Assembly (NCBI RefSeq): GCF_036345015.1
Contig: NZ_CP084098.1
Span: 186,001-250,000 of the forward strand
Length of the DNA: 64,000 bases
Reading direction: 5' to 3'
Origin: Cyanobacterium sp. Dongsha4
GTDB taxonomy: Bacteria; Cyanobacteriota; Cyanobacteriia; Cyanobacteriales; Cyanobacteriaceae
This document shows, piece after piece, positions 37,901 through 46,832 of this stretch. How positions within the stretch are numbered: position 1 is the first letter of the stretch; every line of letters begins with the position of its first letter. The translations under genes were made by a program, and so were the position numbers. The notes beneath the pieces are model-generated. The model saw only the letters and a list, made by a program, of their open reading frames with translations. It ran no database searches and had not been told where the DNA came from.

Positions 37901-38219
37901 AGAGGCTTATGGTGCGGCTTATACTTTACAGGAATTATTGACAGTCAAATCCGACGATATGCAAGGACGAAATGAAGCCTTAAATGCGATCGTTAAAGGA
38001 CAACCAATTCCTCATCCCGGTACACCTGAATCCTTTAAGGTACTCTTACGAGAATTACAATCTCTAGGTTTAGATGTTTCTGTCCATAAAGTGGTAGAAG
38101 GTAGCGAACACGTAGAAGTTGACTTGATGGATGCTTCTAGTCGAGCACCTAAGCGTCCTACCTATAAAGAAGATTACAGTTTATCTAGTTTAGGTCAAGA
38201 TGACGACGAGGAGTTGTAA
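34944..38219 (+). CDS. rpoB: RNA polymerase beta subunit
   Basis: The 1091-residue product has the normal cyanobacterial length. The rifampicin-pocket region is intact: [37 protein letters not shown] and [19 protein letters not shown]. Active-site elements [15 protein letters not shown] and [17 protein letters not shown] are also intact. The N-terminus ([20 protein letters not shown]) supports ATG 34944. The gene is followed not by rpoC1 but, after 153 bp of repeat DNA, by rpoC2. Confidence 0.98.
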   Translation: MKTQELLPDLIEIQRSSYKWFLEHGLIEELNSFTPITDYAGKLELHFIGEKYRLKEPKYHIEEAKKRDATYSVQVYVPTLLLNKETGERKEQEVFIGDLPLMTDRGTFLINGAERVIVNQIVRSPGVYFKSEVDKNGKRTYSASVIPNRGAWLKFETDKHGVVWVRIDKTRKISAQVLLKAMGLTDREIMDRLRHAEFYHKTLEKEGNPSTDDALMELYRKLRPGEPPTVSGGQALLESRFFDPKRYDLGKVGRYKMNKKLRLTVPYNVRVLTIEDILSVVDYLINLEFDIGQVDDIDHLGNRRVRSVGELLQNQVRVGLSRLERIIRERMTVGDPNTLTPAALVNPKPLVAAIKEFFGSSQLSQFMDQTNPLAELTHKRRISALGPGGLSRDRAGFAVRDIHPSHYGRICPVETPEGPNAGLIGSLATYARINEYGFITTPYYKVENGKVRWDLTPEYLTADEEDDKRVAPGDISTDEEGNILGESVPIRYRQEFSTTTPNQVDYVAVSPVQIVSVATSMIPFLEHDDANRALMGSNMQRQAVPLLRAERPLVGTGLEAQAARDSGMVIVSRHYGKITYVDAKTIRLKTKEGEELVYNLQKYERSNQDTCLNQKPLVDEGEEVVPGQVLADGSATEGGELALGNNITVAYMPWEGYNYEDAILISERLVQEDIYTTIHVEKHEIEARQTKLGPEEITREIPNVGEDALLNLDEQGIIRVGAWVESGDILVGKVTPKGESDQPPEEKLLRAIFGEKARDVRDNSLRLPNGEKGRVVYVRVFTREQGDELPPGANMVVRVYVAQKRKIQVGDKMAGRHGNKGIISRILPREDMPYMPDGSPVDIVLNPLGVPSRMNVGQVFECLLGWAGEHLGYRFKMTPFDEMYGEEASRNTVNGLLKDASKKPSKDWIFDENNPGKIQLYDGRSGEPFDRPVTVGKAYMLKLVHLVDDKIHARSTGPYSLVTQQPLGGKAQQGGQRFGEMEVWALEAYGAAYTLQELLTVKSDDMQGRNEALNAIVKGQPIPHPGTPESFKVLLRELQSLGLDVSVHKVVEGSEHVEVDLMDASSRAPKRPTYKEDYSLSSLGQDDDEEL

Positions 38220-38372
38220 GTTGACTTGAGTTCGGAGTTCGGGGTTTTTAAAAGTAGGTAGGGGTTAAATATATTCAACCCGTAGGTCGTAGGGAGTAGG
38301 GAAAGTTAAATAAAACCTGATACCTGACACCTACTTATTGTTCATTGTTAACTGTTCATTGCTAATTGAAAT
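38220..38372. repeat. Spacer repeats between rpoB and rpoC2
   Basis: GAGTTCGGAGTTCGGGG, AACCTGATACCTGACACC and TTGTTCATTGTTAACTGTTC fill the gap where rpoC1 is found in many cyanobacteria. No coding remnant is visible. Confidence 0.6.
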
Positions 38373-41300
38373 ATGGCTAACGAGACTAAAAATAAGACTT
38401 TCTATAATAAGGTAATCGATAAAGGGGGCTTAAAAAAGCTCATCGCTAAAACTTTTACCGAACAAGGTTCTGCCCGTTGTGCTTCTGTTTGTGACCAGTT
38501 AAAAACTTTGGGTTTCCGTTATGCTACTCAGGCGGCGGTTTCTATTAGTGTGGAAGATTTGAAAATTCCTCCTATTAAAAAAGAAATGTTGGCAGAAGCT
38601 GAGTCCACCATTAAAAATACTCTCAGTCGTTATGCTAATGGTGAAATTACTGAGGTTGAACGTTTCCAGAAGGTAATCGATACTTGGAATGATACTTCTG
38701 AATCTTTGAAAGATGAGGTGGTTAAAAATTTCCGTGAAACTGATCCTCTTAACTCTGTTTATATGATGGCGTTTTCTGGTGCAAGGGGAAATATCTCTCA
38801 GGTGCGTCAGTTAGTTGGTATGCGTGGCTTGATGGCTGATCCTCAAGGGGAAATTATTGACTTACCCATTAAAACTAATTTCCGTGAAGGTTTAACCGTT
38901 ACTGAGTATATTATTTCTTCTTACGGTGCGCGTAAAGGTTTAGTAGATACGGCTTTGCGTACCGCCGACTCTGGTTATTTAACCCGTCGTTTAGTGGACG
39001 TTTCTCAGGATGTAATTATTCGGGAAAATGATTGTGGTACTCATCGAGGTATTGAAGTTACCCCCATGAAAGACGGCGATCGCATCTTGATTCCTTTATC
39101 TGATCGTCTATTCGGAAGAGTGTTAGCAGAAGATGTTATTGATCCTGCCACAGGGGAAGTTATTGCTACACGTAATCAAGCCATTGATGATGATTTAGCA
39201 AAAGCTATCGGTAAAGCGGTTGATAAAGTAAAAGTAAGATCTCCTTTAACCTGTGAAACTGCTCGTTCTGTATGTCAAAAATGCTATGGATGGTCATTGG
39301 CTCACGGTGACTGGGTAAATATGGGAGAAGCGATCGGAATTATTGCCGCTCAATCCATTGGTGAACCCGGTACTCAGTTAACTATGCGTACTTTCCACAC
39401 AGGAGGGGTATTTACTGGGGAAGTTGCTCGTCGTATTACCACTCCAACCTCTGGCACGGTCAAATTCAGTAAGAAATTAAAAGTCCGTGAAACTCGTACC
39501 CGTCATGGAGATCAAAAATTAGTTGTTGAGGTAACTGGGGATATTGTTGTTGGTGCTGAAAAAATTTCTGTACCCAAAGATAGTTTATTAGCAGTCAGAG
39601 AAGGGGATGTAGTTCAAGAGAATGATCTCATTGCTGAAGTAATGCCCCAAAAAACCAGATCCACCGAGAAAGTAACTAAAGACGTTGCTACAGACTTATC
39701 TGGAGAAGTGCATTTTGCTGATATTGCCCCTGAAAGTAAAACCGATAAACAGGGTAATACTACCACTACCGCCTCTCGTAACGGTTTAATTTGGGTGTTA
39801 TCGGGACAGGTTTACAATTTACCCCCCGGTGCTGAACCTGCGGTGAAAAATGGCGACAAAGTTAAGCCCGGTTCTGTATTAGCGGAAACTAAGTTAAAAA
39901 CTAAAAGTGGTGGTGTTTGCCGTTTTGAAGAAGGTAGCCGAGAAATCGAAATTATTACTGCTTCCGTTTCTTTGGATCAGGCAGATATTTATCTCGAACA
40001 TCATGGTAGTCAACAACAATACGTTATCCATACCCAAAAAGGCGATCGCTTTGCTTTAAAGGTAGTTCAGGGTACAAAAGTACAAAATAATCAAGTTGTT
40101 GCCGAATTAATTGATGATACCTATACCACCAATACTGGGGGGTTAATTCGCTATGCAGGGTTAGAAACAGGGCGAGGTAACAAAAAACAAGGTTATGAGG
40201 TAATCAAAGAGGGAACTATTGTCTGGATTCCTGAAGAAAGTCACGAAATTAATAAAGACATCTCCTTGTTATTAGTAGAAGATGGTCAATATGTAGAAGC
40301 AGGAACAGAAATAGTTAAAGATATTTTCTGTCAGTCTAGTGGGGTGGTTGAGGTTGTTCAGAAAAATGATATTTTAAGAGAAATTATCGTTAAGCCTGGG
40401 CAACTATACCTTGACTTAGATCCTGACTATTTAGCTAATATCGACGAAGATAATATTATTCCCCCGGGTACTCAAATTGCTCCTAATAATATTACTGAGG
40501 AAGAATACTTTGCCCAATTTGTTGATACCAATGAAGGGGTTGGTTTATTATTACGTCCTATCAGACAATTTGAAGTAATTAACACTACTCAGTCTCCTTC
40601 CCAAGAATCATTGAATACTCAGGGTTCAGCTATTAACTTAAAACCCGTAATGCGTACTTTCTTTAAAGATGGAGAAAGAGTTAAAAGTGTTGAAGGAGTA
40701 CAGTTAGTTACCACTCAATTGGTACTAGAAACCCATGAGGGCATGAGTGCGGATATTGAGTTAGTCCCTCACGAAGCAGAAGAAGGTTGTTTCCGCTTAC
40801 AAATTGTGGTATTAGAATCTGTCCTTTTACGTCGTGAATTGGAAACAGAACCTAATATTATTACTCGTGTTTTAGTGGAAGATGGACAAGAAATTGCTCC
40901 GGGAGATGTAGTTGGTACAACTCAAATTCTCTGTCAAGAGGAGGGTATTATTCAAGGGGTAAGAGAAGGAGTTGAAGCCATTCGCCGTGTGTTAGTGGTC
41001 AGAAAATCTGACATGATTGATATACAAACTGAGTCTAAGCCTACTTGTAAGGCAGGGGATTTTATCACTCAAGGGGATCTATTAGCAGAAAATGTAACTG
41101 CTCCTGAATCAGCAAAAGTTTTGAAAGTGGAAGATAATCGAGTAGTCTTACGTTATGCTCGTCCTTATCGTGTGTCTGCTGGTGCGATTTTACATATTGA
41201 GCAAGGAGATTTAGTTCAACGGGGTGATAATTTAGTATTACTCGTATTTGAACGGGCAAAAACAGGGGACATCGTTCAAGGTTTACCAAGAATTGAAGAA

Positions 41301-42206
41301 TTGCTCGAAGCCCGTAAACCCAAAGAACCTGCCTTGTTGGCACGTCGCCCCGGCTTCTGTCAAGTGGAATATCGTGATGATGAAGCGATCGATGTTAAGG
41401 TAATTGAGGATGATGGTACTATTACTGAGTATCCTTTGAGTCCTAACCAAAACATTATCGTGAACGACAATCAAAGAGTGGAAACAGGCGATCCTTTAAC
41501 CGATGGTTTAGCAAGTCCTCATGAATTGCTGGAAATCTTCTATGCCTACTATCAAGAGCAAGAGGATAATCAGGGAATGTTTGAGTGTGCTTTGGCGGCA
41601 TTAGAAAAGGCTCAACTATTTTTGGTTAATCAGGTTCAAGGGGTATATCAATCTCAAGGTATCGACATTTCTGATAAACATATTGAGGTGATTGTGCGTC
41701 AGATGACTTCTAAAGTAAGAGTTGATGATGGTGGTGATACTATCCGTTTACCCGGGGAGTTGGTGGAATTACGTCAAATTGAAAAAGACAATGAAACCAT
41801 GTCTATCACTGGCGGCGCACCTGTACAATATACTCCTTTGATTATGGGTATTACTAAATCTAGTTTGAATACTGATAGCTTTATTTCGGCGGCAAGTTTC
41901 CAAGAAACCACAAGAGTACTCACAGAAGCTGCGATCGAGGGTAAAAATGATTGGTTAAGAGGTTTGAAAGAAAACGTAATCATCGGACGTTTAATCCCTG
42001 CTGGTACTGGCTTCAATGCTTATGAACGTCAGGATTGGGAAGGAAACGACGTTGTCAGAGAGGTAAATGGTAACGATTATGCTCTTATGGATGAAAGTAA
42101 TCGCTTATCTTCTTCTCTTACGGATGATGAAGATGTGATTATTGATGATCAGTCTGCTCGTACTTATTCTCCTGACAGTATGATTATTGATGATGATGAT
42201 GAGTAA
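38373..42206 (+). CDS. rpoC2: RNA polymerase beta'' subunit
   Basis: Cyanobacteria split beta' into RpoC1 and RpoC2; this is the C-terminal half, 1277 residues. The zinc-site cysteines appear in [20 protein letters not shown] near 295-315. The bridge-helix and trigger-loop start is [20 protein letters not shown] near 319. A very large insertion (SI3, about residues 345-970) rich in sandwich-barrel hybrid motifs follows and is typical of the phylum. The final conserved part has [15 protein letters not shown] and [20 protein letters not shown]. The acidic tail ends DDDDE. The partner rpoC1 must lie elsewhere. Confidence 0.97.
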   Translation: MANETKNKTFYNKVIDKGGLKKLIAKTFTEQGSARCASVCDQLKTLGFRYATQAAVSISVEDLKIPPIKKEMLAEAESTIKNTLSRYANGEITEVERFQKVIDTWNDTSESLKDEVVKNFRETDPLNSVYMMAFSGARGNISQVRQLVGMRGLMADPQGEIIDLPIKTNFREGLTVTEYIISSYGARKGLVDTALRTADSGYLTRRLVDVSQDVIIRENDCGTHRGIEVTPMKDGDRILIPLSDRLFGRVLAEDVIDPATGEVIATRNQAIDDDLAKAIGKAVDKVKVRSPLTCETARSVCQKCYGWSLAHGDWVNMGEAIGIIAAQSIGEPGTQLTMRTFHTGGVFTGEVARRITTPTSGTVKFSKKLKVRETRTRHGDQKLVVEVTGDIVVGAEKISVPKDSLLAVREGDVVQENDLIAEVMPQKTRSTEKVTKDVATDLSGEVHFADIAPESKTDKQGNTTTTASRNGLIWVLSGQVYNLPPGAEPAVKNGDKVKPGSVLAETKLKTKSGGVCRFEEGSREIEIITASVSLDQADIYLEHHGSQQQYVIHTQKGDRFALKVVQGTKVQNNQVVAELIDDTYTTNTGGLIRYAGLETGRGNKKQGYEVIKEGTIVWIPEESHEINKDISLLLVEDGQYVEAGTEIVKDIFCQSSGVVEVVQKNDILREIIVKPGQLYLDLDPDYLANIDEDNIIPPGTQIAPNNITEEEYFAQFVDTNEGVGLLLRPIRQFEVINTTQSPSQESLNTQGSAINLKPVMRTFFKDGERVKSVEGVQLVTTQLVLETHEGMSADIELVPHEAEEGCFRLQIVVLESVLLRRELETEPNIITRVLVEDGQEIAPGDVVGTTQILCQEEGIIQGVREGVEAIRRVLVVRKSDMIDIQTESKPTCKAGDFITQGDLLAENVTAPESAKVLKVEDNRVVLRYARPYRVSAGAILHIEQGDLVQRGDNLVLLVFERAKTGDIVQGLPRIEELLEARKPKEPALLARRPGFCQVEYRDDEAIDVKVIEDDGTITEYPLSPNQNIIVNDNQRVETGDPLTDGLASPHELLEIFYAYYQEQEDNQGMFECALAALEKAQLFLVNQVQGVYQSQGIDISDKHIEVIVRQMTSKVRVDDGGDTIRLPGELVELRQIEKDNETMSITGGAPVQYTPLIMGITKSSLNTDSFISAASFQETTRVLTEAAIEGKNDWLRGLKENVIIGRLIPAGTGFNAYERQDWEGNDVVREVNGNDYALMDESNRLSSSLTDDEDVIIDDQSARTYSPDSMIIDDDDE

Positions 42207-42274
42207 TCATTGATTGGCAAGGGGTTTAAACCCTTTGTTAGGAATTAGGAATTAGTGAGTAATTTAGTTGTTAG

Positions 42275-42292
42275 TTCGGGCTTCTAGCCCGA
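42275..42292. repeat. Second copy of the GGGCTTCTAGCCC hairpin
   Basis: TTCGGGCT-TCT-AGCCCGA repeats the 4870 hairpin almost exactly. It lies 70 bp after rpoC2, where a GGGTTTAAACCC palindrome (42226) also occurs. Together they may end rpoC2 transcription. Confidence 0.6.
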
Positions 42293-42335
42293 TTTATGTA
42301 GATTTTGTCTATTGATAAAATTTTTTAGCTTCTTC

Positions 42336-42352
42336 TAGGGCGTGTCTGCAAA
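42336..42352 (+). repeat. 17-bp direct repeat, left copy (TAGGGCGTGTCTGCAAA)
   Basis: An identical 17-mer lies at 43491-43507 in the same orientation. Without the IS982 element the copies would be about 185 bp apart. Probably ends of an older mobile element. Confidence 0.6.
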
Positions 42353-42397
42353 TTATCAAATTAAGCTGTTGTATGTTTGGTGCTATACAATTACTTA

Positions 42398-43361
42398 ACC
42401 TGAGTTTTGGTTAAGCAGATTGAGGTAAAATCCATTCTAAGGAAAGGTGGGGCTTTTTTGGTTGATGACAATATGCGATTAACCCACATAATATATTGAC
42501 ACAGAAATTTATTGGTGAACGATGACGAGAATGTTCTATTTGTGATATGTTTTTGAGCTGATCATTGATTGTTTCGACAATCGCTCGTTTCCGAGATAAA
42601 AGTTTGTCATGAAGTCTCATTAATTTGTTCTTCATATTGCGTCTGGGTTTAGCAAAAAACTCAATACCAAAATCTTTCAGTAGCTTTGTGGCTAATTTTT
42701 GTGAGACATAACCTCTATCACCAAAAACTTTTCCCCAAAGCTCTTTTAAAAGATCGACTACAGGTTTACGGTCATCGACATTACCTGGGGTTAAACTCAT
42801 ATTCACAATTTCCCCCAGTTCATTGACTACCAGATGGAGTTTAAAACCAAAAAACCAATCCACAGAGGTTTTGCCTCTTTGAGCTAAATTTTTAAATACT
42901 TTATGTTGGCGAATACGGCGATTATGACAAACTTGGATCTTAGTAGAATCAATAAAACTAATTCCGGTACAGTTACCAAAACAGTGCTTGAGGTAAACAC
43001 ACAAGGGAATAATCGTTGATGGAATCCATTGGACAAAACGTTGATAACTGGGAAGTTTGGGAAAAGCAGAAGTCCAATATTGTTGAACGTGATTAAGATA
43101 AAAATGTTTGAAATTACGGTAATGATTTTGGTGAAAAGCAATGAGAATAGTCATAATTTCACTTAAACAGAGACTTTTAGTACGAACACGTTGGACAGCA
43201 CCATGAGAGATAAGTTTTTGTTGCCATTGAGGCTCAAATTGTTGGCAGAAATCATCGACATGACAAAATAAATAATCTAAATTAAACATAGGGCAGTAGT
43301 TAGTTGATGGTTTGTTATATTCAGCTTACTATCTGCCTGTTTTCTTATCCAAAACTGAGGT
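42398..43361 (-). mobile_element. Complete IS982-family insertion sequence with target duplication
   Basis: Terminal repeats ACCTGAGTTTTGGTTAAG and (inverted) ACCTCAGTTTTGGATAAG match at 16 of 18 positions. The 6-bp sequence TACTTA flanks both sides (42392-42397 and 43362-43367) as a direct repeat. The 964-bp length and single transposase are normal for IS982. The intact target repeat argues for a recent insertion. Confidence 0.9.
42411..43289 (-). CDS. IS982-family transposase
   Basis: The 292-residue protein has an IS982-type N-terminus (LSEIMTILIAFHQNHYRNFK) and a complete DDE catalytic set: Asp in GISFIDSTKIQVCHN, Asp in KVFGDRGYVSQKL, and Glu in KRAIVETINDQLKN. The HSRHRSPINFCVNILCGLIA segment closes the domain. 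No stop or frameshift is seen, so it is probably active. It fills the element, ending 13 bp inside one end. Confidence 0.93.
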   Translation of the reverse strand: MFNLDYLFCHVDDFCQQFEPQWQQKLISHGAVQRVRTKSLCLSEIMTILIAFHQNHYRNFKHFYLNHVQQYWTSAFPKLPSYQRFVQWIPSTIIPLCVYLKHCFGNCTGISFIDSTKIQVCHNRRIRQHKVFKNLAQRGKTSVDWFFGFKLHLVVNELGEIVNMSLTPGNVDDRKPVVDLLKELWGKVFGDRGYVSQKLATKLLKDFGIEFFAKPRRNMKNKLMRLHDKLLSRKRAIVETINDQLKNISQIEHSRHRSPINFCVNILCGLIAYCHQPKKPHLSLEWILPQSA

Positions 43362-43489
43362 TACTTAGATTTTGAAATATGAAAAAGTCTTTGATAATTA
43401 GTGTAATATCTACGCTAATTAAAATTGCCCATGCTTTTAGGCCCTTCATTACTGTAGAAGTTACGCTAACCAGTTTTTTTTGATAAAGT

Positions 43490-43711
43490 TTAGGGCGTGT
43501 CTGCAAAATCAGCAACTTGTATCAAGGGAAATCCAATTTCATATAATCCGTTATCTCTTTCCATTAAGAAATGATATTGATGTTGTAAATCTTCATCATC
43601 GGCTAATTTGAGAAAAGGGCGATTTTTACTTTTTAAGGTGATAATAGACTCGGATTTAAACGAGTGAATTTTATTGTCTAAATAATCAGCAATACTGGAA
43701 TAATAAAACAT
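43490..43711 (-). pseudogene. Truncated hypothetical protein, C-terminus overwritten by a repeat
   Basis: The 73-residue frame begins MFYYSSIADYLDNKIHSFKS. It runs to GLYEIGFPLIQV, after which the last residues (ADTP) and stop are encoded by the 17-bp TAGGGCGTGTCTGCAAA repeat. The natural C-terminus is therefore probably lost. No family recognised. It lies 162 bp downstream of the McrB-like ATPase gene on the same strand, so it may once have been its partner, but nothing in it resembles McrC. Confidence 0.45.
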
Positions 43712-43724
43712 TGTAGTGAATAGT

Positions 43725-43752
43725 TAATAGTTAATAGTTAATAGTTAATAAT
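43725..43752. repeat. Tandem TAGTTAA array
   Basis: Four copies of the 8-mer ATAGTTAA lie just before the truncated ORF's start on the minus strand. Too short and regular for CRISPR. Confidence 0.7.
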
Positions 43753-43873
43753 GATTAGTAAATTTGGAAGAATTAAATTTCCTTAGTCGCTTTAGCCGAC
43801 TTTTGCTATTAGCCTCGTCAATTTATTGCGAGGCGGTTTATTGCTTTAAATCATTACCCTACAAACAAATAAC

Positions 43874-46519
43874 CTAATCGTTAATTGTTTCCTGATAAAC
43901 CATCCCCTTCCATTGAAACTGCCCGTATTGCCCATTTCGTGCCACCTCAAAAGCCTGTTTTAAAGACTCATCCCCCAATTCATCGATGATTCTTTTCAAC
44001 TCGTCTAACTGGGGTTTAACATTGCTATCCTCTACCATCAAACCCCTTAACTTCGGTAATAATTTTTGTCCAAATTGATCTGCGATCGCGCAGCGCCACG
44101 GAGTGATCGCGCTTTTTCTGATATTATCGTCTTGTAGAGCATTAGGATAGTTTACCACATATTTTGCGATCGCCTGATAAACTCGGTGAGCAAAAGGTCT
44201 TCCCAAAGCCTCCATAATGTGATTAACTCGATTAACATAGTCCTTAACACTATCTAAAACACTGCTACCATCTTGGGGTTGTTGACACCAACTGTTAAAA
44301 GTTTCCCAAGATAAATATTCTTCGGGAATCTCTACCTTCTGCTTAACTCCCCTTAACTTCAATTCGGGAGGTTTGCCAAAAGTCAATACATTTGCCCTAT
44401 CTAATACCTTATCCGAGAGAGATTGAGTAGTTTCGTCTTCATTCATTGTGCCAACAAATAAAAATTGTTCAGGAATTTTAACCCATTTTTCTTCTGTGGG
44501 TAACTTTAAACTACCTGCTTCAATTTCTAAAAAAGTATCCTTATTTCTTCTACTTTCTAATTTAGATAAAAAGTCACTAAAATAATATTCGACTCTTGCC
44601 AAATTCATCTCATCTAGCAAAACTAAAACCATGCGATTTTTTAAGTCATTTTGCCTTTTATGTTGATAGAGATAACGCATTAACTCAGTAGGTTTATATT
44701 TCTTTTCAATATAGTTAAAAAACCCTTGTAAATCTTGGGGAGAATCCCAACGGGGTTGCACTGGTAACATCACCAAAGGCGCACCAATAAACTCACAATA
44801 GGCTTGGGGTAACTCACTTTTTCCCGTGCCACTAATTCCTGCTAAAATAACTAAAGCTGAAATATCTTGCACCTTTAAAGAGGTATGAAAGGCATTAATC
44901 ACTCTGTCAGAAAAAGTCAAGCCTTTTGCTTTTAAATAAACCTTAAATTCTGTTAAAAAGTCAGACTCATTGGCAAAATATCTCATCTGTTTTGCTTTTA
45001 CTTCTACGGGAATCTTTAAGGCTTGGAAAGCATAGTCAACACTATTTTTTATCTCCTCTAAGTCTTCTTTTAGTCTTTTAATTTCCTCTTGCAATTCTCT
45101 AGTTATAGCTTCTTTTCTTTTTATCTCTACTTCTCTTAAATGAATCTCATTTTCTAGCAGTTGTTTTTCTGTATCTAAAGATTGTATTTTGCGTTTTAAA
45201 GCACTTAAACTATCTCTTTTGATTCTAAATTTTGCATCTAATTCATCTAATTCTCTCCTTAATAAATCAACTTGTTGAGCCTTCGTTTCAATAGTTTGAA
45301 TTTCTTGTAAAATTCTATCTCTTTCTGATTGTAAACGAGGAATTTCTAATGCTAAAGTTTCCTGTTGATTTTCTAAAGTTTCGTATTCATTTTTTAAGGC
45401 ATCATAGCTACTTCTAAAAATTTCTAATTCACCAATTTGTTGATTGAGATTTTCTAGCTTATCGTTTAAGTTTGCTAATTCATTTTGTTTTTGCTCAAAT
45501 TCTTCTTTTATGTTATTTAACTTTATTTCATATTTTTCGTTTTCATTAATATTATCTTGAATTATCTCTTTTTGATGATTGAGATTATTAATGTCATCTA
45601 AGATTTGATTTTGCTTATTTTCTAAAATGCTATATTCTTCTTTCAAAGCATTATAATTTATATTAAATGTTTCTAATTCTTCTCTTTTTCGCTTCAGATT
45701 TTCTATTTGATTATTTAATTCTTCTAGTTGATAGTTTTTATGTTCAAATTCTTCTTGAACATTATTTAATCTCACTTTATATTTTTCCTGTTGATTAATT
45801 TTGTCTTGAATAACTGTTTTAGTGTTATTAAGAATCTCAATATTTTCTAATATGTCATTCTTTTCATTTTCCAATATTGTATATTTTTCTTTTAAACCCT
45901 CATAATTAATTTTAGTAATTTCTAAATTCTCTTTACTTTTCTTTAATTTATCTATAGTTTTCATTAAATCATTTAATTTTGCTTGTTTTTGTAAAAACTG
46001 GCTTGATACAACAGATAAATTATCTTTTTGGTTTTCTCTCTCTTTTATTTGCTCTTTTATAGTGTTTAATTCTGCTGTCAATTCATTAATTTCTGTTTTT
46101 AATGCTTTATTTTTTTCTATCCTTATTTCTAATTCTTCTAAATTAAAATTTTCTTGTTTAATAGCAATAATTCTTCTTTCTAAATCTTGTTTTTCTTCCT
46201 CCAAATTGCTAATTTTTGTTATCAACAATTCTTGCTGTTGCTGTAAATAGTCTAATTCACCATTAATTTTTAACGCCTTTTGTAATCTATTCTTTTCAGC
46301 TTCTAAAGTTTCTATTTCTTGAATTGCTATACTGCGACGACTATTAACTAAAGCAGTCGAAGCATAACCCCCCATTGTTGCGGTTGTTAAACCCATAAAA
46401 GTTTGTAAAGCATTTCCTCCCGTAACGTTAATAATACCTGCCACTAAAACACCTGTCACTGCGGGTAAAGATTGAGAAATAAACTGAGGTGATTTTTTCA
46501 TAGATTTAATCTTCGTCAT
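43874..46519 (-). CDS. Coiled-coil McrB-like AAA+ ATPase, orphan
   Basis: The 881-residue protein has a hydrophobic region (18-57: PAVTGVLVAGIINVTGG then GLTTATMGGYASTALV), a coiled coil (about 65-495), and a C-terminal AAA+ domain (about 540-800). Walker A is GISGTGKS (561-568), Walker B LVLLDEMNLAR (632-642), and sensor-1 region GTMNEDETTQSLSDKVLDRA (690-709). The LDEMNLAR and GTMN segments put it with McrB/dynein-type (AAA_5) ATPases; McrB has MNTAD where this has MNEDE. The coil holds three 83-residue repeats starting at 206, 289 and 372. Coiled-coil McrB proteins occur in type IV restriction-like CoCoNuT systems, but no McrC-type nuclease is nearby. A HIP1 mini-repeat lies in frame at about 805-813. 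Confidence 0.8.
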   Translation of the reverse strand: MTKIKSMKKSPQFISQSLPAVTGVLVAGIINVTGGNALQTFMGLTTATMGGYASTALVNSRRSIAIQEIETLEAEKNRLQKALKINGELDYLQQQQELLITKISNLEEEKQDLERRIIAIKQENFNLEELEIRIEKNKALKTEINELTAELNTIKEQIKERENQKDNLSVVSSQFLQKQAKLNDLMKTIDKLKKSKENLEITKINYEGLKEKYTILENEKNDILENIEILNNTKTVIQDKINQQEKYKVRLNNVQEEFEHKNYQLEELNNQIENLKRKREELETFNINYNALKEEYSILENKQNQILDDINNLNHQKEIIQDNINENEKYEIKLNNIKEEFEQKQNELANLNDKLENLNQQIGELEIFRSSYDALKNEYETLENQQETLALEIPRLQSERDRILQEIQTIETKAQQVDLLRRELDELDAKFRIKRDSLSALKRKIQSLDTEKQLLENEIHLREVEIKRKEAITRELQEEIKRLKEDLEEIKNSVDYAFQALKIPVEVKAKQMRYFANESDFLTEFKVYLKAKGLTFSDRVINAFHTSLKVQDISALVILAGISGTGKSELPQAYCEFIGAPLVMLPVQPRWDSPQDLQGFFNYIEKKYKPTELMRYLYQHKRQNDLKNRMVLVLLDEMNLARVEYYFSDFLSKLESRRNKDTFLEIEAGSLKLPTEEKWVKIPEQFLFVGTMNEDETTQSLSDKVLDRANVLTFGKPPELKLRGVKQKVEIPEEYLSWETFNSWCQQPQDGSSVLDSVKDYVNRVNHIMEALGRPFAHRVYQAIAKYVVNYPNALQDDNIRKSAITPWRCAIADQFGQKLLPKLRGLMVEDSNVKPQLDELKRIIDELGDESLKQAFEVARNGQYGQFQWKGMVYQETIND
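44082..44108 (-). repeat. 27-bp HIP1 mini-repeat inside the McrB-like gene
   Basis: The reverse complement of this segment matches 47548-47574 at 25 of 27 positions. It starts with GCGATCGC followed by GCAGCGCCACGGAGTGATC. It is read through in frame (residues around TPWRCAIA). Confidence 0.7.
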
Positions 46520-46832
46520 ATCTTATATAAGTAATCTTAATATCGAATATTAAAGAGGGTAAACGTCTTTATGATTTTTAACATCTCATTCTTGTTAGAC
46601 ATTGGCACAATAATAAAGATGTTCTAATTAGGTTGATTATTTTCCTCTCCTATTACTTATCAGTGTCGATTTTCGTTTTTATGCAGTTTTCTGTCACAAA
46701 ATCCCACAGTAAAATACCCAACCTTCTTTGGGGAAAAGAAATTGATTTGTAGAAAAAGTTAAGAGAGAATTAACAAATAAAACTACAATGATGGTGATAG
46801 ATATTTAAGTTGACGCAATTTAGTTGTAATCA
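46520..46832. other. Divergent spacer between the ATPase gene and the M16-like gene
   Basis: This 313-bp gap must hold promoters for both genes. No repeats of the spacer family, no ORF, and no strong hairpin are seen. Confidence 0.35.

Noticed and set aside
43725-43752. Possible CRISPR-like repeat
   Set aside because: The 8-bp units are directly abutting with no spacers and no cas genes; it is a simple tandem repeat.
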